Source: Gammaproteobacteria bacterium
GTDB taxonomy: Bacteria; Pseudomonadota; Gammaproteobacteria; Pseudomonadales; Azotimanducaceae
Direction: 5' to 3'
NCBI GenBank assembly: GCA_002725995.1
Contig: PBRQ01000013.1
Coordinates: forward strand, 143,197 to 179,947
DNA length: 36,751 nucleotides
In this document: positions 5,698-14,286 of the stretch, one piece after another
How positions within the stretch are numbered: the first letter of the stretch is position 1
How the letters are laid out: the number at the start of each line of letters is the position of its first letter
Made by a program: the position numbers and the translations under genes
Notes under the pieces: model-generated
Seen by the model: the letters and a program-made list of their open reading frames with translations, nothing else
What the model was told of the DNA's origin: nothing
Database searches by the model: none

Positions 5698-7245
5698 ATG
5701 TATGCAGGCAAGTACGCGAAAGAGAGAGCCGATCAACCAGCAATAATAATGGCGGCTTCAGGAGAGGCCCTGACCTACGCTGAATTTGATGAGAGAACCA
5801 ACCGGCTTGCTCATTTCCTGAGACAGCACGGGCTTGGGAGGCTCGATCATTACGCCATATTTATGGAAAATCACCTCCACTATGCCGAAGCCTGTGGAGC
5901 CGGTGAGCGCTCCGGGCTCTACTACACCTGCATTAACTCCTACCTCACGGCGGAAGAATTAAGCTACATCATCAACAACAGTGAGTCGCAAGTCATAATC
6001 ACCTCAATAGCTAAACAGGAGATTGTCAGGCAGGCCCTCGCTGATTGTCCGAATATCACCCTCTGCCTCATCGTCGATGGCTCGGGTGATGGGGATATGT
6101 TTCGCAACTACGACGCGGCCATCGAAGACATGCCAACCACACCGGTTGCCGACGAGAGTCTCGGTACCTCCATGCTGTATTCCTCGGGCACCACCGGTCG
6201 CCCAAAGGGCATTTTGCGGCCACTGCCTGAAGTCCCCCCGGATGAGAAACTGGGCGTACACGACTTCTTGTTCGATCTCTGGCAATACAGAGAGGAGATG
6301 GTTTATCTGTCGCCGGCCCCTTTATACCACTCTGCACCAATAGCGGCAGTTGGCCTAACGATTCGTTGCGGGGGAACAGCCGTCATCATGGAACGATTCG
6401 ATGCCGAGGAATATCTGGACCTTGTGAAGCGATTCCGGATTACCCACAGCCAGCTCGTGCCCACCATGTTCAGTCGCATGCTAAAACTGCCGGAGGAAAT
6501 TCGCATAGCCGCGGATGTATCTTCACTCGAAATCGCGGTTCACGCCGCTGCGCCGTGCCCGCCCCAGGTCAAAGAGGAGATGATCAACTGGTGGGGGCCG
6601 ATCCTATTCGAATACTATGGCGCGACCGAGGGCCTGGGATTTTCAGCCTGCGACAGCAAAGAATGGCTTGCGCACCCGGGGACAGTCGGCAAGATAATGC
6701 TCGGCGATGTGCATATCCTTGATGACGATGGAAAACCCTCCAAACCCGGGGAACCGGGAGAAATCTGGTTTAAGACCGCATCTGAGTTCAGCTATTTCAA
6801 TGACGAGGAAAAAACAAGGGAGGCCTTCTCCACGGACGGATCCATGAGCACCGTAGGTGATGTAGGATACCTTGATGATGGCTACCTGTACCTGACAGAT
6901 CGTGCAACTTTCATGATCATCTCCGGTGGCGTGAACATCTACCCCCAGGAAGCTGAGAATCTACTGATTACTCATCCTAAGGTCGCCGATGCTGCGGTAT
7001 TTGGTGTTCCCCATCCTGACCTGGGAGAAGAGGTTAAGGCAGTGGTTCAAGCGATGCCAGCGATCGCGCCCAACGAGGAACTGGCAGGGGAACTGATGGA
7101 TTTCTGCGCGCAGCACCTGTCCCGTCAGAAGTGCCCCCGGTCTATTGATTTTGAAGAAGAGCTACCTCGTCTACCCACGGGAAAATTATACAAGCGGCAC
7201 CTGAGGGACCGATACTGGGCGGATCACAAGAGCAAGCTGCTCTAA
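5698..7245 (+). CDS. FadD-type acyl-CoA synthetase
   Basis: A 515-residue ANL-superfamily acyl-CoA ligase from this start. Motifs: phosphate loop MLYSSGTTGRPKGIL (159-173), EYYGATEG, SGGVNIYPQEAE and the C-terminal PTGKLYKRHLRDRYW with the catalytic Lys in place. It thus looks fully competent, unlike the ligase at 1122. The N-terminus MYAGKYAKERADQPAI is the usual start for this group and AGGAG lies 10 bases ahead; an ATG at 5629 would add 23 unconserved residues. Substrate range cannot be read from sequence. It is divergent from the DUF123 gene and stands alone downstream, 43 bases short of the convergent dehydratase end. It belongs by content with the crotonases to its left. Confidence 0.9.
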   Translation: MYAGKYAKERADQPAIIMAASGEALTYAEFDERTNRLAHFLRQHGLGRLDHYAIFMENHLHYAEACGAGERSGLYYTCINSYLTAEELSYIINNSESQVIITSIAKQEIVRQALADCPNITLCLIVDGSGDGDMFRNYDAAIEDMPTTPVADESLGTSMLYSSGTTGRPKGILRPLPEVPPDEKLGVHDFLFDLWQYREEMVYLSPAPLYHSAPIAAVGLTIRCGGTAVIMERFDAEEYLDLVKRFRITHSQLVPTMFSRMLKLPEEIRIAADVSSLEIAVHAAAPCPPQVKEEMINWWGPILFEYYGATEGLGFSACDSKEWLAHPGTVGKIMLGDVHILDDDGKPSKPGEPGEIWFKTASEFSYFNDEEKTREAFSTDGSMSTVGDVGYLDDGYLYLTDRATFMIISGGVNIYPQEAENLLITHPKVADAAVFGVPHPDLGEEVKAVVQAMPAIAPNEELAGELMDFCAQHLSRQKCPRSIDFEEELPRLPTGKLYKRHLRDRYWADHKSKLL

Positions 7246-7287
7246 ACCGGAAAGACATGCTCTAGGCTCATTACTTGCGGCACACGG

Positions 7288-8241
7288 TTAAGTCAGGTTT
7301 TTCTCCGACGTAAATGGCAGATCATTGGGGTCCACATTGCCGCCTGTGAGTATCAGCCCGGCCTTCTGTCCGGCAAACACTTTTTGATTTCGAATCACTG
7401 CCGCCAGGATAACCGCCGATGAGGGGTTAACAACCTGCTTAAGGCGCGCCCACAACCGGTGCATTGCATCGATTATTTCCTGCTCGGAAACAAGCAGAGC
7501 ATCTGTGACCAGATCTCGCATAATTGAAAAGTTCCTGATACCAACCGATGTCTGCAGACCATCACAGACAGTCTCTGGCGTATGACTTGTCACCAGCTCA
7601 CCGGTCGTAAATGAGCGATGGGCATCATCTACTATTTCAGGTTCGGCGGCGTAAACCTTAATCTTGGGGCTTGCGACAATGGCAGAACCCGCCAGCAATC
7701 CTCCTTCGCCAACCGGCACCAGGAGCGAATCCAGTTCATTGACCTGGGTAAGCAGTTCAACTGCTGCTGTTCCCTGCCCGGCAATAACGTGATCGTCATC
7801 ATAGGGGCGAACAAACCGGGCGCCCGTTTCCACGACTATCTTCTCCAGCATTCTCTCCCTTGCTGCAAGCGTCGGTTCACACTCAATAACGCTGGCTCCA
7901 TAGGCAAGGATGGCCGCTCTTTTCACATGCTTCGTATTACTGGGTATAACGATGTAGGCGTTGATACCACGCAGTTGCGCAGCTCTTGCCAGTGCCGCGC
8001 CGTGATTACCGGATGAGTGCGTAGCAACACCATTTTTTGCATTTTCTCTGGAAAGAGACAGCACAGCATTGACGACACCGCGGGACTTGAAGGCACCTGC
8101 CTTCTGCAGATTCTCACACTTGAAGAAAAGCCAGCAACCAGCAATGTCATCAAGCTGCTGACTTACCAGCACAGGCGTCTGGTGAATAAAGGGCGCTATC
8201 TTTTTGTGGGCGGACCAGACATCATCGATAGAGACAGGCAC
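7288..8241 (-). CDS. PLP-dependent threonine/serine dehydratase-like enzyme
   Basis: A 317-residue fold-type II PLP enzyme of the serine/threonine dehydratase–serine racemase group. Lys52 in KAGAFKSRG is the Schiff-base lysine, SSGNHG (76-81) binds the substrate carboxylate, and GQGTAAVEL is at 155-163. The phosphate-binding loop reads GEGGLLAG (178-185), with Glu where the second Gly is usual. There is no C-terminal regulatory ACT domain, so it is not the biosynthetic IlvA type; a hydroxyaspartate or catabolic dehydratase, or a racemase, are options. Start is GTG. Just upstream, CTACGC (8249-8254) and GCGTAG (8264-8269) form a hairpin whose loop carries the only A/G-rich ribosome site. It follows glnS by 62 bases on the same strand. 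Confidence 0.85.
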   Translation of the reverse strand: MPVSIDDVWSAHKKIAPFIHQTPVLVSQQLDDIAGCWLFFKCENLQKAGAFKSRGVVNAVLSLSRENAKNGVATHSSGNHGAALARAAQLRGINAYIVIPSNTKHVKRAAILAYGASVIECEPTLAARERMLEKIVVETGARFVRPYDDDHVIAGQGTAAVELLTQVNELDSLLVPVGEGGLLAGSAIVASPKIKVYAAEPEIVDDAHRSFTTGELVTSHTPETVCDGLQTSVGIRNFSIMRDLVTDALLVSEQEIIDAMHRLWARLKQVVNPSSAVILAAVIRNQKVFAGQKAGLILTGGNVDPNDLPFTSEKNLT

Positions 8242-8303
8242 AGTTTAACTACGCCTTTTTTAAGCGTAGGGATGAAAAAAATGAATCTCCTGGCAATAAG
8301 CGA

Positions 8304-9977
8304 CTAACGTTTTTCGATTTTCGCCCAGGTATCCCGCAGACCGACACTCCTGTTGAAAACGAGCTTGCCGGGCATTGAATCCTTACTGTCGAAACAGAAG
8401 TACCCTTCCCTTTCAAACTGCAGCCGTTGTTCTGTATCCACAGACTCAAGGCTCTGTTCCACAAAACCCTGCTTGATCGTTACCGAGTTTGGATTGATCA
8501 GGTCGTGATAGTCCGTGTCACTGGCATCAGGGAAATCATCCGTGAACAGGGGCTCATACAGCCTAATTTCAGCCTCAAGACTAAGGCTTGCAGAAACCCA
8601 GTGGATAACTCCCTGCACTTTACGGCCCTCCGGGTTTTTGCCTAGTGTTTCAGGATCATAAGTGCACTTGATTTCAACTATTTCATCATCATCGTTACGG
8701 ATGACCTCGTCAGCCCTGATAACGTAGGCATTACGAAGCCGAACTTCACTGCCCTTAACCAGGCGTTTGTATTTGCGGTTGGCTTCTTCCCGGAAGTCGG
8801 CCCTGTCAATGTAGAGTTCCTGGGTGAAGGGTACTGACCTTGTCCCCATGGACTCATCCTTCGGATGGTTGGCGCATGTCAGGTTCTCCACCTGCCCTTC
8901 CTCATAATTTTTAATGACAACCTTGACCGGGTCGATGACACCCATGACCCGTCGCGCTGTCCCCTCAAGATTTTCGCGCAAACAGCTCTCCAGGAACGCC
9001 AGTTCAACATTGTTCTCACTCTTTGTGACGCCTATCCGGCGACAGAAGTCCCTGATTGATTCCGGTGTATAGCCACGACGTCGAAGCCCGGCAATAGTCG
9101 GCAGCCGAGGGTCATCCCAGGCATCAACGATACCCTCATCGACCAACAGCTTAAGCTTGCGCTTGCTCATCACGGTAAATTGCAGGTTGAGCCTCGAAAA
9201 CTCTATTTGCTGGGGGTGAGCATTCATCGCCAGCTCATCCAGCACCCAGTCGTACAGGGGGCGATGATCTTCGAAGCCGATATCGCACAGGGAGTGGGTA
9301 ATACCCTCAAGAGAATCAGACAGACAGTGGGTATAGTCGTACATCGGATAAATGCACCATGCGTCACCCGTCTGGTGGTGTTCGGTATGGCGAATGCGGT
9401 AGATGGTAGGGTCGCGCATGTTGATATTGGGCGCTGCCATATCTATCTTTAATCGCAGAACATGCTCACCATCGGGAAATTCCCCCGCCCGCATACGTGC
9501 GAACATATCCAGATTTTCCTCTACGGACCGATCCCTGTGTGGGCTGTTTTTACCGGGCTCAGTCAGGGTTCCGCGGTAGATACGAATCTCATCTACCGTC
9601 AGGGAATCAACATACGCCTTGCCGTCCTTGATAAAGCGCACGGCAAAATCATGTAACTGTTCAAAGTAGTCTGATGCATGGCGAACTTCGCGCCACTCAA
9701 ACCCGAGCCAGGCAATGTCCTTTTTGATGGCTTCCATGTACTCGATATTCTCTTTCAGCGGATTGGTGTCATCAAAACGCAGGAAAGTTGTGCCATTAAA
9801 ATCCTGCGCCATACCAAAATTCAGACAAATAGCCTTTGCATGCCCGATGTGCAAATATCCGTTGGGTTCAGGTGGAAACCTGGTCGTTACGGCACCACTG
9901 TTTTTTCCATCAGCAATATCCTGCTCGATAATGCTGCGGATAAAATTTGGAGGATACTTTTCCAGCTCTTCATTCAT
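8304..9977 (-). CDS. glnS: Glutaminyl-tRNA synthetase
   Basis: A 557-residue class I synthetase charging tRNA-Gln in the cytosol; the E. coli enzyme has 554. It shows [18 protein letters not shown] (residues 35-52) with the HIGH signature, MSKRKL as the KMSKS variant, and the [18 protein letters not shown] segment typical of GlnRS rather than GluRS. The C-terminal anticodon-binding barrels are present in full length. The ATG at 9977 has only a weak A/G-rich ribosome site. It sits behind the TauE/SafE permease with a 55-base gap and ahead of the dehydratase; no shared pathway is apparent. The gene is complete and highly conserved. Confidence 0.98.
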   Translation of the reverse strand: MNEELEKYPPNFIRSIIEQDIADGKNSGAVTTRFPPEPNGYLHIGHAKAICLNFGMAQDFNGTTFLRFDDTNPLKENIEYMEAIKKDIAWLGFEWREVRHASDYFEQLHDFAVRFIKDGKAYVDSLTVDEIRIYRGTLTEPGKNSPHRDRSVEENLDMFARMRAGEFPDGEHVLRLKIDMAAPNINMRDPTIYRIRHTEHHQTGDAWCIYPMYDYTHCLSDSLEGITHSLCDIGFEDHRPLYDWVLDELAMNAHPQQIEFSRLNLQFTVMSKRKLKLLVDEGIVDAWDDPRLPTIAGLRRRGYTPESIRDFCRRIGVTKSENNVELAFLESCLRENLEGTARRVMGVIDPVKVVIKNYEEGQVENLTCANHPKDESMGTRSVPFTQELYIDRADFREEANRKYKRLVKGSEVRLRNAYVIRADEVIRNDDDEIVEIKCTYDPETLGKNPEGRKVQGVIHWVSASLSLEAEIRLYEPLFTDDFPDASDTDYHDLINPNSVTIKQGFVEQSLESVDTEQRLQFEREGYFCFDSKDSMPGKLVFNRSVGLRDTWAKIEKR

Positions 9978-10032
9978 CAGTTAACTTCTTCTTAGTACAG
10001 CTTTTTGTTACTACCGCTTCGGACACTTGTAT

Positions 10033-10791
10033 CTAACTCAGCATTGCTGCCCCGGAGGCTATTGACACCATAATCAGCAGTAGCCATTTTAGCGTTTTTT
10101 GACTGACACTGATTGCAAATCGAACGCTTGCCGTTGTGCCAATAACCATGCCCACGGCCAGAACAAGGCCGGGGAACCACATCACCTGGCCCCGGGCAAC
10201 AAATACCACCAGCGCCACTCCACTCAGTACAGCAGTACAAACCATTTTCAGGGCATTGGTACGAACCAGGTCATACCGCAAACCACCTGCAAGTGCGGCG
10301 ATTAGCATAAAGCCGACACCTGCCTGCACGAATCCTCCATAGATGCCCGAAAAAAACAAGGAAACAATTGCCAGCGGTGTCTCTTTGAGCTTCCTCACGC
10401 TGGTACCCTCCGGCGGGCTTATCGTATCCGGGCGAACAAGCATTACAACCGCCATCAGCACCATGGACCCAAGCAGGGTCGGTTTCAACAACCAAACCGG
10501 CAGATATGACGCGGCGAGAGAGCCTATCAGTGCACCAACGAGTGTCGGGACCAATATTGGGGCGACGGCAGAGGAGTCAAGGCGATCATAGTCCCGAAAG
10601 CCCTTGGCGCCGGCCATGGACTGCAGGAATATGCCCACTCTATTGGTGGCGTTGGCTATGTCTGCCGGCATACCCAGCATCATGAGTGCCGGCAATGTCA
10701 GCATTGAGCCGCCGCCTGCGAGCGTGTTGATAAATCCGGCAAATAGGCCCGCCAACAGCAGGATAATCATCGGGATGAGTTCTTGGGCCAA
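10033..10791 (-). CDS. TauE/SafE (TSUP) family permease
   Basis: A 252-residue hydrophobic protein with about eight membrane segments. It carries the family's duplicated signature: LFAGFINTLAGGGSMLTLPALMM in the first half and FFSGIYGGFVQAGVGFMLIAAL in the second. The family moves sulfite, sulfoacetate or other small organic anions across the inner membrane; the substrate here is unknown. The first possible start is TTG at 10791, without a good ribosome site; an ATG at 10770 is an alternative. It lies 74 bases after the end of the broken phosphoesterase and 55 bases before glnS on the same strand. Confidence 0.88.
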   Translation of the reverse strand: MAQELIPMIILLLAGLFAGFINTLAGGGSMLTLPALMMLGMPADIANATNRVGIFLQSMAGAKGFRDYDRLDSSAVAPILVPTLVGALIGSLAASYLPVWLLKPTLLGSMVLMAVVMLVRPDTISPPEGTSVRKLKETPLAIVSLFFSGIYGGFVQAGVGFMLIAALAGGLRYDLVRTNALKMVCTAVLSGVALVVFVARGQVMWFPGLVLAVGMVIGTTASVRFAISVSQKTLKWLLLIMVSIASGAAMLS

Positions 10792-10865
10792 GGAATATTC
10801 TACGGATTGAGGAGATAGTGAATGGTATAGACGACCCGAATAAAGTCAAATATGTCTGGCGGCGA

Positions 10866-11823
10866 TTAGTTGGCGGGCGACCCAGCTCTTAACTCATGGA
10901 TAACGATCTCAGGTGGGCAGTAAAATCTTGCGTTCACCATCGCCGTTCCAACACCCCGGCTGGTATAGCCCTGCATCTGTTTGAATCGCCACCTGCCTTT
11001 GCCTACCTGAGGCCCACATTCAATATTCAACTTCAGGGCGAGTCCATTGGGTAAGCAAATTTGACCGCCATGTGTATGTCCGGCCAGATAAAGATCTACA
11101 TCTGCGTAGGCTGCCTGGCGATACTGCTCCGGACTATGGTTTAGTAGTAGAACCATTTCCCCCTCGCACCCAGCCAGCGCCTTCTCCAGATCAGCCAAGC
11201 GAAACCGATGGTAGTCATCCACACCAGCCAGTATGATTGAAGATGACCCCCGCATGATAGGCTGAGATTCATTCAGCAACACCCTGACACGAGATTTTCC
11301 ATCAAGGGCGCCATGAAAATTGAATCATGATTGCCAAGAACAGTAAATATTTCAGTGTCTATAAGCTGTTTGAGATGTTGCATTTCTACGTCTAACACCG
11401 GCGAACTTGAGTAGCCGATACCATAATCACCAATGAGAACACACAGGTCATATTCAAGTCCAGCGAGTACCTGCGTCAGAACCGGCATAAGCGCACTGTT
11501 ATTCCCCAGATGTAGATCTGTCAGGTGTAGCAACCTAAATCCTTCAAACTCCGGCGGCAGCTGATTGAGGTAGACAGGGTTCTCAATCGTTTCAAACGAT
11601 ATGGCGTTAGCTTCACCTCTGGATTTCAAACGAAAAGGAAGTAGTAAACCTCCAGCAGGCCGGCTAAGGCTAATATTTCTTCCAGATCCCTGTGCCGATA
11701 AGGATCTCGGGAAGTTTCAAATTCGCGCCTCACCCTCTGCGACAGGTGGTAGGCACCCATTCTATGCCCCAACTGACGAACCAGTTCCGGACCTGTAAGC
11801 GACTCGATTTCTTCCCAGCTCAT
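10866..11823 (-). pseudogene. Metallophosphoesterase broken by two frameshifts
   Basis: Three overlapping frames make one calcineurin-like phosphoesterase of about 319 residues. Piece 1 (11823-11626) begins MSWEEIESLTGPELV and ends EVYYFLFV. Piece 2 (11629-11273) holds the metal motifs LTDLHLG, VLIGDYG and LGNHDS. Piece 3 (11282-10866) holds LLLNHSP and LAGHTHGGQI. At about 11285 the frame is restored by one extra G, giving ENLGVRVLLNES, so one base seems deleted. A second shift lies near 11630, between EVYYF and RLKSRGEANA. All metal ligands survive, so decay is recent or the assembly has errors. Similar intact proteins act on phosphoesters at the membrane, with substrates mostly unknown. 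Confidence 0.8.
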
Positions 11824-12041
11824 GGCACTACCACAACATATAAACGTATTATATTCAATATCTTATGGGGTATGTTTAAAGTTATTGTTAATATAAAACT
11901 AGAGGGTTTACCCGCGATATACCACTGGAATGGAAAATCAGGTACAGGACTCCCCAGCCCAAAGATTCATAAACACCGGTAGTACAGATCATTTGGCCAT
12001 GATTGCTAACAAAAGGACTTGTGTTTGGCGGTATTGCGTTT
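11824..12041. other. Intergenic stretch upstream of the attenuator leader
   Basis: About 218 AT-rich bases between the phosphoesterase pseudogene start and the aromatic leader ORF. No gene was found. It should hold the promoter for the DAHP synthase leader transcript, but no convincing -35/-10 pair or TyrR/TrpR-type box was seen by eye. Confidence 0.5.
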
Positions 12042-12158
12042 ATGATTACGCCGATGAAAAATTCTGACAGAAAACTTTTTATGGGCCCAGCTGAAAGTTT
12101 CGATGCATTTGCAACGAAAGGACTTTGGCTGGGTTACTACTATTTCGTTAGCAGCTAG
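12042..12158 (+). CDS. Leader peptide for aromatic-amino-acid attenuation
   Basis: A 38-residue ORF ends GLWLGYYYFVSS, with TGG at 12126, three Tyr codons at 12135-12143 and TTC at 12144. A Trp, three Tyr and a Phe in seven codons just before the attenuator and DAHP synthase is the hallmark of a ribosome-sensed leader. The start is uncertain: in-frame ATGs are at 12042, 12054 and 12081, and a GTG at 12021; none has a strong ribosome site, with weak GGCGG before 12042. The peptide itself is not expected to have a function. Stalling when charged aromatic tRNAs are scarce would favour readthrough into the synthase gene. Confidence 0.75.
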   Translation: MITPMKNSDRKLFMGPAESFDAFATKGLWLGYYYFVSS

Positions 12159-12177
12159 ATCGCTCTGAGAATATTTT

Positions 12178-12236
12178 GGGCGGTTAATCCGCCTAAGAGG
12201 AAACCCCGATAGGCGGAAGCAGGCGGGGTTTTTTTT
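12178..12236 (+). terminator. Attenuator: alternative hairpins and rho-independent terminator
   Basis: Three exclusive structures are visible. The terminator pairs AAACCCCG (12201-12208) with CGGGGTTT (12224-12231), followed by a run of Ts to 12236. A competing antiterminator pairs CCGCCTA (12189-12195) with TAGGCGG (12210-12216), which traps the first terminator arm in its loop. A third hairpin, GGCGG (12179-12183) with CCGCC (12189-12193), would block the antiterminator. This is the classic 1-2, 2-3, 3-4 layout, placed 20 bases after the leader stop and about 100 bases before the DAHP synthase. Confidence 0.85.
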
Positions 12237-12338
12237 CGGCTATAGGAAAGGTGACAGCAGGAACATGACTGTAGAAAAAAGGCACGAAGCAGGCAGGCTC
12301 AAGCTGCAGTTGGATGAAACAGGACAGGAGGAAGCAAG

Positions 12339-13439
12339 ATGACTGAACTAATAGTGGATGATATCAACGTGCTAAGTGAAGAAACGCTAATAAACCCGAA
12401 CCAATTGAAACAGGACGTACCCGCCTCTGACAGCGCGCTGGAAACTGTCTCAAACGGACGCCTGGCAATCAAGAAAATACTCGCTAGGGAAGATCCAAGA
12501 CTCCTACTTATTGTAGGCCCTTGCTCCATACACGACTCCGCGGCAGCTCTGGACTACGCTGCCCGCCTCAAGGCGCTGGCAGGTGAAGTTTCCGACTCTC
12601 TGTTGCTGGTCATGCGCGTCTACTTTGAGAAGCCCCGTACGACGGTTGGCTGGAAAGGATTTATCAACGATCCACACATGAACGACTCCTTCAATATAGC
12701 TGAAGGTCTGCACCTGGGGAGAAAACTGCTGGTTGATCTTGCCAACATGGGTATTCCCACATCGACGGAGGCACTGGATCCGGTATCCCCACAGTACCTA
12801 CAGGACATGATCTGCTGGAGCGCAATTGGAGCACGGACAGCTGAGTCCCAGACCCACCGGGAAATGGCAAGCGGCCTCTCCTCTGCAGTTGGCTTTAAGA
12901 ATGGCACAGATGGAAGTCTGGGCGTGGCGATCAATGCGCTGAAGTCCGTTTCCGCACCGCATAGATTCCTTGGCATTAATCACACGGGGGAAGTTGCCAT
13001 CATACATACCCGCGGCAACAATCACGCTCACATCGTACTCCGGGGCGGTGGCGGCAGGCCCAATTATGATTCCGTCAGTGTATCCATGTGTGAGCGGCAG
13101 CTTCTCTCATCCGGGGTGCCAGCAAACATCATGATCGATTGCAGCCATGCAAATTCCAGCAAAGACCATACACAGCAGCGGGTGGTCATGAATGACGTTG
13201 GCAACCAAATTATTGACAATAATCAGTCCATTATCGGCCTGATGGTTGAAAGCAATATCAGCTCGGGAAATCAATCCATACCGGGCGATCTGAGTGAGCT
13301 TGAGTATGGCGTATCGGTAACGGATGCATGCGTCGACTGGCAGACAACGGAAACCATGATTCGCGAACTTCGTGACAAGGTAAAAGACAGACTCGCAGAC
13401 AGAGCAGCCCCGGAACTGGCTATCGAAAAGAGCGCCTAA
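12339..13439 (+). CDS. 3-deoxy-7-phosphoheptulonate (DAHP) synthase, class I
   Basis: A 366-residue type I-alpha DAHP synthase, which joins phosphoenolpyruvate and erythrose-4-phosphate in the first step of the shikimate pathway. Family motifs are LLIVGPCSIHD, the PEP-site KPRTTVGWKGFINDPHM, IGARTAESQTHREMASGL, VGFKNGTDGSLGVAINAL and the metal-site IDCSHANSSKDH. It is slightly longer than E. coli AroG (350). Whether it is the Tyr-, Phe- or Trp-sensitive isozyme cannot be told by eye, so no symbol is given. AGGAGG lies seven bases before the ATG. Regulation by attenuation is strongly suggested by the upstream leader and terminator. It converges on nfuA. Confidence 0.96.
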   Translation: MTELIVDDINVLSEETLINPNQLKQDVPASDSALETVSNGRLAIKKILAREDPRLLLIVGPCSIHDSAAALDYAARLKALAGEVSDSLLLVMRVYFEKPRTTVGWKGFINDPHMNDSFNIAEGLHLGRKLLVDLANMGIPTSTEALDPVSPQYLQDMICWSAIGARTAESQTHREMASGLSSAVGFKNGTDGSLGVAINALKSVSAPHRFLGINHTGEVAIIHTRGNNHAHIVLRGGGGRPNYDSVSVSMCERQLLSSGVPANIMIDCSHANSSKDHTQQRVVMNDVGNQIIDNNQSIIGLMVESNISSGNQSIPGDLSELEYGVSVTDACVDWQTTETMIRELRDKVKDRLADRAAPELAIEKSA

Positions 13440-13484
13440 TTGGCCCGGCAACTAAATCCGGATAAGACCCAACAAGGGGCGCAA

Positions 13485-14063
13485 TCAGAAGTAGGCATTT
13501 TCCGTGAGGCTGTGATCGGTCACATCACGAACGGCCGTAAGCTGGGGGAGTTGTTCCAGCAACGTTTTCTCGACGCCGTCCTTAAGGGTTGTGTCAACCA
13601 TGCCACAACCCTGACAGCCACCACCAAATTGCAGCACCGCAATATTCTCATCGACAATTTCGATGAGATTGACCATGCCACCATGGGAAGCGAGTGAAGG
13701 ATTGATCTGGCTGAAGAGAACATAGTTGACCCGATCCTCAAGGGGACTGTCTTCCGATACCTGTGGTACTTTTGAGTTGGGCGCTTTGATGGTCAACTGG
13801 CCACCCATCCTGTCTGATGTGAAATCTACCAGCGCATCCTCCAGGTACTTCTTGCTGCGTTCATCGATCCAGCAAACAAATTTATCATATTTGACCTGCT
13901 CATCCTCAGCCATCTCCTCGCCTGAACGGCAATAGGCAATACAGGTTTCAGCCATGGGCGTGCCGGGGTCTGAGACAAAAATTCGAATACCAACATCGTC
14001 ACCCTCCTGCTTTGAAAGCAGATCAAAAAGGTAGTCTTGTGCGGGTAACGTAATTTCGACCAT
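13485..14063 (-). CDS. nfuA: Fe-S biogenesis protein NfuA
   Basis: A 192-residue NfuA, which carries and delivers [4Fe-4S] clusters to client enzymes in the cytosol. It has an N-terminal degenerate A-type domain ([21 protein letters not shown], about 25-45) and a C-terminal Nfu domain with the cluster-binding CxxC at Cys150 and Cys153 ([11 protein letters not shown]). Length and Cys positions match the E. coli protein closely. I take the ATG at 14063, with a GGA eight bases ahead; a GTG at 14075 would add four residues but has no ribosome site. It converges with the DAHP synthase and is divergent from metH. Confidence 0.97.
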   Translation of the reverse strand: MVEITLPAQDYLFDLLSKQEGDDVGIRIFVSDPGTPMAETCIAYCRSGEEMAEDEQVKYDKFVCWIDERSKKYLEDALVDFTSDRMGGQLTIKAPNSKVPQVSEDSPLEDRVNYVLFSQINPSLASHGGMVNLIEIVDENIAVLQFGGGCQGCGMVDTTLKDGVEKTLLEQLPQLTAVRDVTDHSLTENAYF

Positions 14064-14154
14064 TAGAATTTCCACAAAGCGAGAAGAATTGGCCGCAGTT
14101 TACTTGAAAGCTTAAGATGTTGCTATCGATGCCTCCCCAATAAATCGCTATAAC

Positions 14155-14274
14155 CCCTTAATATATAAGGGATTATCACTATCTCAAAAAACATGAAACC
14201 GTCTCATTAACAACGCCTAAGATTTTCAGATTCCGCTGCCTTTGATCCTGCTAGACTAGCGGTTAAATTTTAAC
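14155..14274. promoter_or_regulatory. nfuA-metH divergent gap with two palindromes
   Basis: The 223-base gap has two short perfect dyads: CCCTTA-ATATA-TAAGGG at 14155-14171, and GTTAAA-T-TTTAAC at 14262-14274, 12 bases before the metH ATG. They may be operators or parts of promoters. No cobalamin riboswitch or SAM riboswitch pattern was recognised. Confidence 0.35.
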
Positions 14275-14286
14275 GGTCTAACAAAC

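Noticed and set aside
14076-14286. Cobalamin riboswitch before metH
   Set aside because: The gap is only about 210 bases, AT-rich, and no B12-box or long pairing was seen.
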